Shown: positions 8,019-16,128 of the stretch, one piece after another
Layout: the number at the start of each line of letters is the position of its first letter
How positions within the stretch are numbered: the stretch's first letter is position 1
DNA from: G965279335 sp965279285
Lineage (GTDB): Bacteria > Pseudomonadota > Gammaproteobacteria > DSM-16500
Assembly: GCA_965279285.1 (NCBI GenBank)
Contig: OZ257148.1
Span: 744,001-808,000, forward strand
Reading direction: 5' to 3'
Length of the DNA stretch: 64,000 nucleotides
The notes under the pieces: model-generated
Told to the model about the DNA's origin: nothing
Database searches by the model: none
What the model saw: the letters and a program-made list of their open reading frames with translations, nothing else
Translations under genes and position numbers: made by a program

Positions 8019-8594
8019 ATGAAGTTACTTATGTTTGCTGCATCATTACGACAAGATTCATTAAATAAAAACCTGATAAAAATAGTCGATCAATTGGCAA
8101 AAGACCAGGGTATTAGTACAGATCTTGCTGATTTTAATGAATTTTCTGCGCCGCTTTATAATGCCGATGATCAAAATAGTACGGGTTTTCCGGCTGGAAT
8201 TAAAGATTTTATTCAACGCTTACAGCAAGCGGATGGGTTAGTTATTTCTTCGCCAGAGTATAATTTTTCTATACCAGGGTCATTAAAGAATTTAATTGAT
8301 TGGGTTTCTCGTATAACTCCGATGCCTTGGGTAGGGCAGCCTATCTTATTATTATCTGCATCACCTTCGCTTGTGGGTGGTAATCGGGGATTATGGGCGA
8401 CTCGGGTGCCTTTAGAAGCTTGTGGTGGGTTTGTGTATCCAGATATGTTTTCTTTAGCTTCTGCACATACGGCGTTTAATGAAAGTGGTGAGCTTAAGGA
8501 TAGTGGTTTGAGGGATCGTTTAAAGCAAAATCTAACAGCATTTGTTGCTTATGCTTCGATGTTAAAAAACATAAAAAAAGTAAAAGGCCTGTGA
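8019..8594 (+). CDS. NADPH-dependent FMN reductase family protein (flavodoxin fold)
   Basis: A 191-aa protein with the hallmarks of the chromate/quinone/azo-reductase family: an N-terminal phosphate-binding loop (AASLRQDSLNKNL) and the flavin-contacting SPEYNFSIPGSLKNLIDW motif near residue 85-100. These cytoplasmic dimers bind FMN and reduce quinones or other electrophiles with NAD(P)H; the physiological substrate cannot be read from the sequence. It has a strong GGAGGT ribosome-binding site and its own promoter. The following gene is co-oriented, 54 bases downstream, but unrelated in function. Confidence 0.8.
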   Translation: MKLLMFAASLRQDSLNKNLIKIVDQLAKDQGISTDLADFNEFSAPLYNADDQNSTGFPAGIKDFIQRLQQADGLVISSPEYNFSIPGSLKNLIDWVSRITPMPWVGQPILLLSASPSLVGGNRGLWATRVPLEACGGFVYPDMFSLASAHTAFNESGELKDSGLRDRLKQNLTAFVAYASMLKNIKKVKGL

Positions 8595-8648
8595 TAATGA
8601 CAGGCATTAAAAAATTATAATGTTAATAATTATTTAAGGAGGATCAGC

Positions 8649-10061
8649 ATGTCGAAATTTATAATGATAGCGTTGAAAAGTTTAATGGAAGAAGAACATG
8701 TTGAAGAATATGATCAGGGAAAAGATCTTTTATTGGAAGAAATGCCGCCTCACGGAAAAAATAAAATAAGATATTGTGTTGTAAAAGGCGGACTTCTGAT
8801 TCTTCGAGCGCTACATCAATTAACAAGTTTAAATAATAAATTGCTTTTATTTTCTCCGACGCATGAGAAGCCTGATGAAATTCTGGTGTTATTGCGCAAG
8901 CTTAAAGCGGCATTTAAAAAGCAGGCGTCAGCAACAGATTTATTTCCTGCATTTTATGCTATATCAGAATATGATGCTAAACAATATAAAACAATATCTC
9001 CGGATGAGATGGAGCTAATACCATGGCATCATGCGCAATTAAATAATCCTCACCTGCATGATTCAAAACTACCAAATTCTGATGCTGTAGGCGAAAGCGA
9101 AAAGCCCTTGATAGAATATCGAGTTTGCTATGGAAAAGATAAACAAACTTTATCCAGTGATCGTAAGGCATTGCTTTCTGCTTTACGTCTAGGTGACAAA
9201 AAGATTGAGCCAAAGCACGGTATGGTGTTAGGTAAGCCAGAGGAAATTAAATTTGAGCAAGTAGAAGAGGAAGGTTATCAAGCTGGTAGGATTAATTCAA
9301 ATTATGAGCTGACATTACCTTTATTAAAGCGATCACTTATTCAATCAGAAAAAGTAGTGACTGATTCTAAAGTTTCAATAGCATCTGGTACTGCGTTGTC
9401 AGTCTCTAGCCCGCAGCTAACAGCTACAAATGTAAATGATGTGCCAGTTTCAGAAAGTATAGCTTTACCTACAACAACGATGCCAGCAAACAGATCTCCA
9501 GCGCTTGAAGCGGATTCGAAAAAAGAGAAGTTAACTGAGTCAATAAGTCCAACCGCATCAACATCATCAGCAACGGATTTGAAAGCAAGCGATAGAGGCA
9601 CCCTAGAACGTCGTGCGAGTGCGCGATCTATCATTGTTTCTAGGCACCGTAGGGCAACTTCTAAAAATGCCTCTGGATCAATGGATAAGTTGCCTAAAGT
9701 AGTCGATCCTATTGAAGGTAAAATTAAAGAGCAGCGAGATCAATTGGAGAAAGAGAGTCAAGGGTGTTTTGCTTTTTTTCATCGAACAAGAAGAACTGTT
9801 AAATATAATTTTTTAAATGATTTATTGTCGAGCGTTGCAAATCAATCGCAACGAGATTGGAATGAGATTATTAGTAGTCACGCTGATATTAAGAACCCTG
9901 AAAAATATAAAATTATTACTGCGGGTATAAGTTTTTTTTGCTTGGGCGGATCTAGAGTTAAAAAATTGTTATTTGAAATAGCTCCTATGCATAAATCTGC
10001 GGAAGATGAGCTGCCTTTATTAAATTCTTCTGTTGAAAAAGTAAAAAAAAGACAAGTGTAA
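8649..10061 (+). CDS. Unknown 470-aa protein with disordered centre; possible secretion substrate
   Basis: I recognise no family. Three parts are visible: a compact N-terminal half (about residues 1-215) with alternating hydrophobic strands and helices; a low-complexity Ser/Thr/Ala/Pro-rich linker (about 235-345); and a C-terminal segment beginning with a basic, Cys-containing helix (CFAFFHRTRRTVKYNFLNDL) and a hydrophobic patch (ITAGISFFCLGG). No signal peptide. The tail contains an acidic cluster (SAEDELPLL) before a basic end, which recalls Dot/Icm effector tails but is not diagnostic. AAGGAGG precedes the start. The layout, lineage-restricted look and isolated position suggest a host-interaction protein; that is inference. 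Confidence 0.6.
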   Translation: MSKFIMIALKSLMEEEHVEEYDQGKDLLLEEMPPHGKNKIRYCVVKGGLLILRALHQLTSLNNKLLLFSPTHEKPDEILVLLRKLKAAFKKQASATDLFPAFYAISEYDAKQYKTISPDEMELIPWHHAQLNNPHLHDSKLPNSDAVGESEKPLIEYRVCYGKDKQTLSSDRKALLSALRLGDKKIEPKHGMVLGKPEEIKFEQVEEEGYQAGRINSNYELTLPLLKRSLIQSEKVVTDSKVSIASGTALSVSSPQLTATNVNDVPVSESIALPTTTMPANRSPALEADSKKEKLTESISPTASTSSATDLKASDRGTLERRASARSIIVSRHRRATSKNASGSMDKLPKVVDPIEGKIKEQRDQLEKESQGCFAFFHRTRRTVKYNFLNDLLSSVANQSQRDWNEIISSHADIKNPEKYKIITAGISFFCLGGSRVKKLLFEIAPMHKSAEDELPLLNSSVEKVKKRQV

Positions 10062-10074
10062 GTATTATTTTATG

Positions 10075-10101
10075 GTGAGGTAGGTGCAATTTTTACCTCA
10101 C
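10075..10101 (+). terminator. Candidate terminator hairpin between convergent genes
   Basis: GTGAGGTA and TACCTCAC form an 8-bp stem with an 11-base loop just after the stop codon of the 470-aa gene and before the end of the leftward PTPS-family gene. The following T-tract is weak (TCTATCAGATATTTTATT), so function is uncertain. Confidence 0.4.
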
Positions 10102-10117
10102 TCTATCAGATATTTTA

Positions 10118-10609
10118 TTAAGAAATTTTCCATACGGATGTGCCCGATTGCCCAGGGCCATTAAATACACTGAGTTTAATCGATTGAATTCCATGTTGAG
10201 TTAGCTCGCTGATATTTTCCGTCAGCTTTTGTAAAAACCAGTATGATAATTCTTCAATAGTGACATTGGTTACCGGCAAGATCAGCGCATCACGTTTTAA
10301 AAAAGGAATTTTTTCATTATTAAAATATGCTAGCCACATATCACCCGTATCTTCTAAGGTTAAAAATTTAGAATATTGTGGTAGCAAAAAACGTCGATCA
10401 AGTTGTTCACAAAGAGAAAGAATTTTTTTCTTATAAATTCGATAATCAAAGGCAAGACCATTATCATTTAATTTTACTTCGGTACACAAAGAGACGCCAT
10501 AGTTATGGCCATGCAAATCTTCGCGTTCCGTGGCTGAGAAAATAGTAAAATGCCCTGCAGAAAAATTAAATTCATCTTTGTGTAATTCTAAAATAGCCGT
10601 GCGTGTCAT
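10118..10609 (-). CDS. 6-pyruvoyl-tetrahydropterin synthase family protein, PTPS-III-like active site
   Basis: A 163-aa T-fold enzyme: FSAGHF and LHGHNY supply the zinc histidines, FDY and the late TIEELSYWF match the pterin-binding pattern, with Glu in that motif as the pterin anchor. In QueD and PTPS-I a catalytic Cys sits four residues before HGH (C-x3-HGH). Here that position is Arg and a Glu lies three before (EDLHGH, i.e. E-x2-HGH), the arrangement described for PTPS-III, which makes 6-hydroxymethyl-dihydropterin for folate and can replace FolB. A QueD role in queuosine synthesis is therefore doubtful. No queC/queE neighbour is present; a pteridine reductase gene lies 1.5 kb away. Confidence 0.75.
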   Translation of the reverse strand: MTRTAILELHKDEFNFSAGHFTIFSATEREDLHGHNYGVSLCTEVKLNDNGLAFDYRIYKKKILSLCEQLDRRFLLPQYSKFLTLEDTGDMWLAYFNNEKIPFLKRDALILPVTNVTIEELSYWFLQKLTENISELTQHGIQSIKLSVFNGPGQSGTSVWKIS

Positions 10610-10657
10610 AGTTTTCCTTGGTTTTATAGCGTAATTAAGCGATTACTTTCATTATAC

Positions 10658-10735
10658 GTAACTATTCAGCAGCCAGAGAGCTTGGTGGGCACGCTGCGCT
10701 TTGCCCACCAAGCTCTCTGGCTGCTGAATAGTTAT
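10658..10735. repeat. Type A palindromic element, copy 3: minimal form without loop, perfect 8-bp target duplication
   Basis: Only 78 bp long and almost a perfect palindrome from GTAACTATTCAGCAGCC to GGCTGCTGAATAGTTAT. The second inner CCCTAC/GTAGGG arms and the loop are missing. CATTATAC flanks both sides (10650-10657 and 10736-10743). It sits between two leftward genes. Confidence 0.92.
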
Positions 10736-10759
10736 CATTATACGGGTTTTATGCTCTTG

Positions 10760-11932
10760 CTACAAATCGCGTAATCGCGAGTGTAATGAAAATCCGAGTA
10801 ACGGAGTGATAATATTTTTTTGTAGGCCAATAACTTTAATAGATTCACCCATTTGTGTCGGCAAGGTTAAGGTTTTAATCGCTTGATTTTGCTTAAATAT
10901 AGCAATTTCATTGCTTGCCTGTGTATCGTCAAGAGCATGAGCTCGCTCAATCAATCCGCAAGCCAATAAAAATGCAGCTTGTGTCGTATAGCCGCCGAGG
11001 GTAAGCCCAGCTTTTAGTGCGCTATCAGCAACCGCGGTAAAATTGACATGCGCAGTAATATCTTGTAATCCGATTAGTTGAAAGGGATCGCTATGCTTTT
11101 GGTGTTGGTAATAACACATTAATGTGCCTTGTCTGCGATCAGGATGATAATATTCATTTTGTCCGTAACCATAATCAAAAAATAATAAAATACCTTGTTC
11201 GATTGAATTTGCTATTGCAGTGACCCATGGGGATAACATGAGATTTAGCTCTGATTCGTATCCCTCAGGTAACGGACATGCTTGTTGGATTTCTGTAAGC
11301 TCATGTGTGAGCTCAGGTAGAGTCGGCTCGGTAGTTAACCAAGTGAATTGATTATTTTTTCCTGTGACACATTTTTCACGTATGCGATTATTCTCAATGC
11401 AAAAGCAGTGTGTGGGCAAGGCGTCTAATACTTCATTGGCGATAATCATTCCCCTTATTTTTTTGTGAGGCAGGGTGTCTAGCCAGATAATGCGTGAAAA
11501 TAGTTGTGGACAGCTAATTTTTAGCAGTGACTGTTGACGTTCACGGAGGTCAGCGCTAGTTTCAAGAATAAAGTAGTGTTCGGGCAAACAATCTAATCTT
11601 TCCAGCTCGAGAAGTAGATCTTTGGCTAACACGCCTGAGCCAGCACCTATTTCTAATATATCGCTACCATCAAGTTGTTGGAGAACTTGTTGGCATTGTT
11701 GTGCAAGACAGTGGGCAAATAGTGGAGAAATTTCGGGTGCGGTAAGAAAATCACCCTTTGGCCCCAATTTATAATTTCCAGCGCTATAATAACCCAGCCC
11801 AGGAGCATAGAGAGCAAGTTCCATAAAGCGTGCAAATGAAATAAACTCATGAGCCTGAATTTCTTGTTGAATTAGGTCAGCAAGCTGTTTGCTATGTGCT
11901 TGTGCGGCAGGGCTAGGTAAGGGTCGTTTCAT
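10760..11932 (-). CDS. MidA/NDUFAF7-family SAM-dependent methyltransferase
   Basis: A 390-aa member of the DUF185/MidA family. ISFARFMELALYAPGLGYYSAG and GDFLTAPEISPLFAHCLA are strongly diagnostic, followed by SAM motif I in ILEIGAGSGVLAKDL (about residues 96-110) and IIANEVLDALPTHCF. The mitochondrial relative methylates an Arg of the complex I subunit NDUFS2; bacterial function is not well defined but may be similar. A palindromic element lies on each side. The divergent pteridine reductase gene begins about 180 bases away. Confidence 0.85.
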   Translation of the reverse strand: MKRPLPSPAAQAHSKQLADLIQQEIQAHEFISFARFMELALYAPGLGYYSAGNYKLGPKGDFLTAPEISPLFAHCLAQQCQQVLQQLDGSDILEIGAGSGVLAKDLLLELERLDCLPEHYFILETSADLRERQQSLLKISCPQLFSRIIWLDTLPHKKIRGMIIANEVLDALPTHCFCIENNRIREKCVTGKNNQFTWLTTEPTLPELTHELTEIQQACPLPEGYESELNLMLSPWVTAIANSIEQGILLFFDYGYGQNEYYHPDRRQGTLMCYYQHQKHSDPFQLIGLQDITAHVNFTAVADSALKAGLTLGGYTTQAAFLLACGLIERAHALDDTQASNEIAIFKQNQAIKTLTLPTQMGESIKVIGLQKNIITPLLGFSLHSRLRDL

Positions 11933-11965
11933 TGGGTAGGATTATCTTAAAAAGTTGGAATAATG

Positions 11966-12092
11966 ATAACTATTCAGTAGCCAAGGTCGGTGGGCACGCT
12001 GCGCTTTGCCCACCCTACAAAAATTATAAAAAACGTAGGGTGGGCAAAGCGCAGCGTGCCCACCAAGCTCTTTAGCTGCTGAATTAAATTAT
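11966..12092. repeat. Type A palindromic element, copy 4
   Basis: Left end ATAACTATTCAGTAG is intact; the right end is altered (CTGCTGAATTAAATTAT). Inner GGTGGGCACGCTGCGC arms are perfect around a 20-base A/T loop. Left flank GAATAATG and right flank GAATAATA match at 7 of 8 positions. It occupies the divergent promoter region between the MidA and pteridine reductase genes. Confidence 0.82.
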
Positions 12093-12116
12093 GAATAATA
12101 TAACATTGGGATATTT

Positions 12117-12869
12117 ATGCAAAAAAAATCTTTTAAGGTTGCTTTAATTACCGGTGCTGCACGACGAATCGGTGCTGAAATTGCCACGCATCTGCATGCA
12201 GCTGGAATGAATGTCGTTCTGCATTATCATACTTCGAAGCGAGAGGCTGAGCAGTTATGTGAGCTGCTTAATCAAAAACGTCAGAACTCTGCGGTTGTTA
12301 TGGCTTGTGATTTACAAGTTGTGAGTGAATTAAAGCTATTGCTTGCTCAAGCGGTGTCAGCGTGGGGACAATTAGATGTTTTGGTTAATAATGCTGCTCA
12401 GTTTTATAAAACCGTACTACAAGATCTGACAGAAACGGCTTGGGATGATCTCATGCAGACAAATGTCAAGGCGCCTCTCTTTTTGTCACAAGCGGCAGCC
12501 CCTTTTCTTGCAGAGACAAAAGGTTGCATTGTTAATATTACGGATATTCATGGCGAACGCCCAATGCGTGATTACCTTATTTATAATATTTCAAAGGCTG
12601 GGTTAATTATGTTAACTCAAGTGTTGGCAAAAGAGCTCGGGTCATTGAATATTCGTGTTAATGGTGTTTCTCCGGGCGCAATTATTTGGCCAGAAGATGA
12701 AAATAAAATTTCATCAGCAATACAGCATAAAATTATTGCTCGTACTGCATTGCAACGTCATGGGCATCCTTCGGCAATTGCTAAAGCAGTGTGGTATTTA
12801 GTAAATGATGCAGATTATGTGACTGGACACATTATGGTGGTTGATGGGGGCAGGTTATTGTCTAGTTAA
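12117..12869 (+). CDS. Pteridine reductase, FolM/PTR1-type short-chain dehydrogenase
   Basis: A 250-aa SDR protein. TGAARRIGAEIA is the NADPH-binding glycine motif with the Arg-Arg seen in pteridine reductases; NNAAQF, the catalytic YNISK, and VNGVSPGAI follow in order. The TGAARRIG motif and overall length point to the PTR1/FolM group, which reduces dihydropterins or dihydrofolate in the cytoplasm, rather than to FabG. It lies near a PTPS-III-like pterin gene, which would fit a shared pterin/folate role. Its promoter region is the palindromic element upstream. Confidence 0.78.
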   Translation: MQKKSFKVALITGAARRIGAEIATHLHAAGMNVVLHYHTSKREAEQLCELLNQKRQNSAVVMACDLQVVSELKLLLAQAVSAWGQLDVLVNNAAQFYKTVLQDLTETAWDDLMQTNVKAPLFLSQAAAPFLAETKGCIVNITDIHGERPMRDYLIYNISKAGLIMLTQVLAKELGSLNIRVNGVSPGAIIWPEDENKISSAIQHKIIARTALQRHGHPSAIAKAVWYLVNDADYVTGHIMVVDGGRLLSS

Positions 12870-12934
12870 TATCATTTGCTTTGGGTATACTAAACTATAG
12901 TTGATATTTCACTGTATAGGCATGGATCTTTGGC

Positions 12935-14677
12935 ATGAGTTTTTTACGCAATACCTTCATGAATACTTACAAAAGCAGATTATATCCAAATTATTGGGAT
13001 ATGATTGCACTGTTGTTGGCTTTAGGTTTTATCATGGCTTTAGCGTGGGAAGCGAAACAAATGATTGCTCCTTATCAGTTAGGTCAATCAATTGCAATTT
13101 CTTTGGATCCCAGTTATTTGCCAGGTTATGCCTTACGTACTGTATCAAGAATGTTAATAGCGTTAATGATTTCTTTGCTTTTTACATTTACATTTGCTAC
13201 TTGGGCAGCGAAAAGTCGCCGTGCTGAGCGGATTATTATTCCTGTTATTGATATTTTACAATCCATTCCCATCTTGGGATTTTTATCAATTGCTATTGTG
13301 GCTTTTATTGCGCTATTTCCACAAAGTATGTTGGGCCCAGAGTGCGCAGCAATTTTTGTTATTTTTACTTCTCAAGCCTGGAATATGGCGCTGGGTTTTT
13401 ATCAAACCGTTCGCTCAGTGCCAGCAGATTTAACAGAAGCAGCTCAAGCATTTCATTTGTCTGCTTGGCAACGTTTTTGGCGCATTGAAGTGCCTTTTTC
13501 TATGCCGGGATTATTGTGGAATGCCATGATGTCAATGTCAGCAGGTTGGTTTTTTGTTGTGGCCTCTGAAGCAGTAACTGTTTCTAATCAGCAAATTTTG
13601 TTGCCAGGCATCGGATCTTATATTGCGGTGGCTATTAATGCTAAAGATATGCATGCCATTGCTTATGCAATTTTAGCGATGTTTATTGTTATTCTTGTTT
13701 ATGATCAATTACTTTTTCGACCGTTAGTGGCATGGGCGGAAAAATTTAAAGCTGAGCAACAAGCGAGTGAGGTTGCGGTTAATTCTTGGGTCATTGATTT
13801 GTTTCATCGCACTCGACTATTACGCAGTTTTGGCCGAAAAATGACTGATTTTTTTAGTTTTATGGTTAATGTAGCTTGGTTGCGTTCTAAACCAAAAAAG
13901 TATCTCGTTCGAAATCATTCTTCTAGTTATGAACACATTGTCGGATATTTTTTTGATTATTTATTGTGGATAATTGTGTTGAGCATTATTGGCTTTCTTA
14001 TTTATTCAATTTGGGAAAATTTTCCTTTTAGTACAGTCTCGCATGTTGTCATGTTAGGGTTGATTACTGGGTTGCGAGTATTAACTATGATAATACTTTG
14101 CTCGTTGTTTTGGATTCCCATCGGAGTGTGGATAGGATTACGCCCGGGTGTTGCCCAGATGATTCAGCCGATAGCGCAGTTTTTAGCGGCATTTCCTGCC
14201 AATTTATTATATCCCATCGTTGTAGTGTTAATTGTTAAATATAATTTAAGTGTGAATATTTGGGTAACCCCTTTGATGATTTTGGGGGTGCAGTGGTATA
14301 TTTTATTTAATGTGGTTGCTGGCGCATCTGTGTTGCCAAAAGAATTATTGCAAGTGGCCGATAATTTAGGACTTAATACGTGGTTGCGTTGGCGACGTCT
14401 TATTTTGCCTGGTATATTTCCTTATTTTATTACGGGTGCAATTACGGCAGCGGGTGGTGCATGGAATGCGAGTATTGCAGCAGAAGTGGTTAGTTGGGGA
14501 AATGATAAGTTAGTGGCTGATGGTTTGGGGGCTTATATAACGCAACATACCTTAAAAGGTGAATTTGCTCAAACGGCATTAGGCATAGGGGTAATGTGTA
14601 TTTTAGTCTTAACCTTTAATCGTTTAGTGTGGCGGCCCTTATTTGTATTAGCTCAATCGCGATATCACTTGGATTAA
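12935..14677 (+). CDS. ABC transporter permease with two fused membrane domains (NitT/TauT type)
   Basis: A 580-aa inner-membrane protein with two repeats of the binding-protein-dependent permease fold, each with six or so hydrophobic segments. Each half carries an EAA-type loop that docks the ATPase: DLTEAAQAFHLSAWQRFWRIEVP in the first (about residue 160) and ELLQVADNLGLNTWLRWRRLILP in the second (about residue 465). The closest recognisable type is the nitrate/sulfonate/taurine group. No ribosome-binding site is obvious at either the ATG used or the ATG at 12959, so the start is uncertain. The ATPase gene begins 4 bases after its stop. Confidence 0.8.
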   Translation: MSFLRNTFMNTYKSRLYPNYWDMIALLLALGFIMALAWEAKQMIAPYQLGQSIAISLDPSYLPGYALRTVSRMLIALMISLLFTFTFATWAAKSRRAERIIIPVIDILQSIPILGFLSIAIVAFIALFPQSMLGPECAAIFVIFTSQAWNMALGFYQTVRSVPADLTEAAQAFHLSAWQRFWRIEVPFSMPGLLWNAMMSMSAGWFFVVASEAVTVSNQQILLPGIGSYIAVAINAKDMHAIAYAILAMFIVILVYDQLLFRPLVAWAEKFKAEQQASEVAVNSWVIDLFHRTRLLRSFGRKMTDFFSFMVNVAWLRSKPKKYLVRNHSSSYEHIVGYFFDYLLWIIVLSIIGFLIYSIWENFPFSTVSHVVMLGLITGLRVLTMIILCSLFWIPIGVWIGLRPGVAQMIQPIAQFLAAFPANLLYPIVVVLIVKYNLSVNIWVTPLMILGVQWYILFNVVAGASVLPKELLQVADNLGLNTWLRWRRLILPGIFPYFITGAITAAGGAWNASIAAEVVSWGNDKLVADGLGAYITQHTLKGEFAQTALGIGVMCILVLTFNRLVWRPLFVLAQSRYHLD

Positions 14678-14681
14678 TTTT

Positions 14682-15980
14682 ATGACTCAGACTCCGATTA
14701 TTGAAGTAGTTAGCGTAAAAAAAGATTTTCGCCAAGGTGATCGGCAAGAATTACATGTATTGCATGATGTTGATTTTCGTATGAACGAAGGTGAGATTAT
14801 TGCAATTTTAGGGAAATCAGGTTCTGGAAAATCTACTTTATTGCGTATTATTGCCGGCTTAGTTCACCCAAGTCAGGGCACAGTTAAGTATCGGGGAAAG
14901 CCTGTTAGTGGTCCGGTGCGTGGAATTGCCATGGTATTCCAAAGCTTTGCTTTATTGCCGTGGTTGACTGTGTTGCAAAATGTTGAGCTTGGATTGGAAG
15001 CATTAGGTATAGACAAGCTTGAGCGTCGTGAGCGGGCGATTAAAGCAATCGATACGATTGGGCTTGATGGTTTTGAATCAGCATTTCCTAAAGAGTTGTC
15101 TGGCGGCATGCGACAGCGAGTGGGTTTTGCGCGTGCATTAGTGGTGAATCCAGATATTTTATTAATGGATGAGCCATTTTCTGCATTAGATGTTTTAACT
15201 GCCGATAATTTAAAAAGCGATTTATTAGATTTGTGGGAAAATAAAAAAACCGGTATTAATGGTATTTTGTTTGTCACCCATAATATTGAAGAAGCTGTAT
15301 TATTAGCAGATCGAATTATTATTTTTAATAGCAATCCAGGTTCAGTGCGCGCAGAATTAAAAGTTAACTTGCCGCATCCGCGCAGCGATTTAGATCCACG
15401 ATTCCGTAATCAAGTTGATCGAGTTTATACGTTAATGACAACGCAAATTCAAACGCCAGGAAGTTTGTTAGATGCTCATTCGCCAATTGATATTGGTTAT
15501 CGCCTACCTGAAGCGAGTGTGTCAGAAGTCACAGGGTTGTTGGAAACATTAAATGCACCCGAAAATAACGGCAAAATGGACTTACCAGTGGTTGCAGATA
15601 CATTAATGCTTGATATTGATGAATTGTTTCCATTAACGGAATTGTTAGAAATTTTAAATTTTGCAAAAGTATCTAAAGGTGATATTACTATTACGGATGA
15701 AGGGCGTGCTTTTGTAAAAGCCGATATTTTAGAACGAAAAAAAATATTTTCTGCACATTTAAAAAAATATGTTCCTCTAGCGCGTTATATTCACCATCAA
15801 TTAAATCGTCACCCTCGCCATCGCGCATTGGAAGAAAATTTTATTTCTTTGCTTGAGGATTATTTAACTGAAAAAGAAGCTGAGCGTGTGTTTCATACCG
15901 TTATTGAATGGGGGCGATATGCTGAGTTGTTTGCTTATGATTATAATGCTGGGGTGTTGAGTTTAGAAAATCCTAAATAA
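14682..15980 (+). CDS. ABC transporter ATPase with C-terminal AAA-associated domain (NitT/TauT type)
   Basis: A 432-aa protein. The first 250 residues are a standard ATPase: Walker A GKSGSGKSTLL, Q-loop FQSFALLPWLTV, signature LSGGMRQRVG, Walker B ILLMDEPFSALD and switch His in FVTHNIEEA. The last 150 residues (from about ASVSEVTGLLE) match the AAA-associated C-terminal domain found on a subset of nitrate/sulfonate-type ATPases. Together with the fused permease just upstream it forms a complete membrane module, but no periplasmic binding protein gene is beside it, so the substrate is unknown. Confidence 0.85.
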   Translation: MTQTPIIEVVSVKKDFRQGDRQELHVLHDVDFRMNEGEIIAILGKSGSGKSTLLRIIAGLVHPSQGTVKYRGKPVSGPVRGIAMVFQSFALLPWLTVLQNVELGLEALGIDKLERRERAIKAIDTIGLDGFESAFPKELSGGMRQRVGFARALVVNPDILLMDEPFSALDVLTADNLKSDLLDLWENKKTGINGILFVTHNIEEAVLLADRIIIFNSNPGSVRAELKVNLPHPRSDLDPRFRNQVDRVYTLMTTQIQTPGSLLDAHSPIDIGYRLPEASVSEVTGLLETLNAPENNGKMDLPVVADTLMLDIDELFPLTELLEILNFAKVSKGDITITDEGRAFVKADILERKKIFSAHLKKYVPLARYIHHQLNRHPRHRALEENFISLLEDYLTEKEAERVFHTVIEWGRYAELFAYDYNAGVLSLENPK

Positions 15981-15984
15981 AAAT

Positions 15985-16124
15985 TATTATTCAGCAAATG
16001 GGGAGGTTTGGTGGGCACGCTGCGCTTTGCCCACCCTACAAAACTGTCATGCCAGCGTGCTTCTAGCTGGCACCTAGTAGGGTGGGCCGTGCCCACCAAA
16101 CCTCCCCATCTGCTGAATAGCTGT
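15985..16124. repeat. Type A palindromic element, copy 5
   Basis: Ends ATTATTCAGCA and TGCTGAATAGCTG, outer arms AAATGGGGAGGTTTGG / CCAAACCTCCCCATC. The loop is the nested palindrome CATGCCAGCGTGCTTCTAGC, in reverse orientation to copies 9, 10 and 19. One inner arm has lost the AAAGCGCAG stretch. No target duplication remains. It lies between convergent genes. Confidence 0.82.
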
Positions 16125-16128
16125 AAAG

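Noticed and set aside
8587..8605. GCCTGT/ACAGGC hairpin after the flavin reductase gene as a terminator
   Set aside because: It is followed by an A-rich, not T-rich, stretch on the coding strand; only the opposite strand has T residues, and no gene ends there.
14873..15334. 153-codon frame opposite the ABC ATPase gene
   Set aside because: Antisense shadow; the sense strand has all ATPase motifs.
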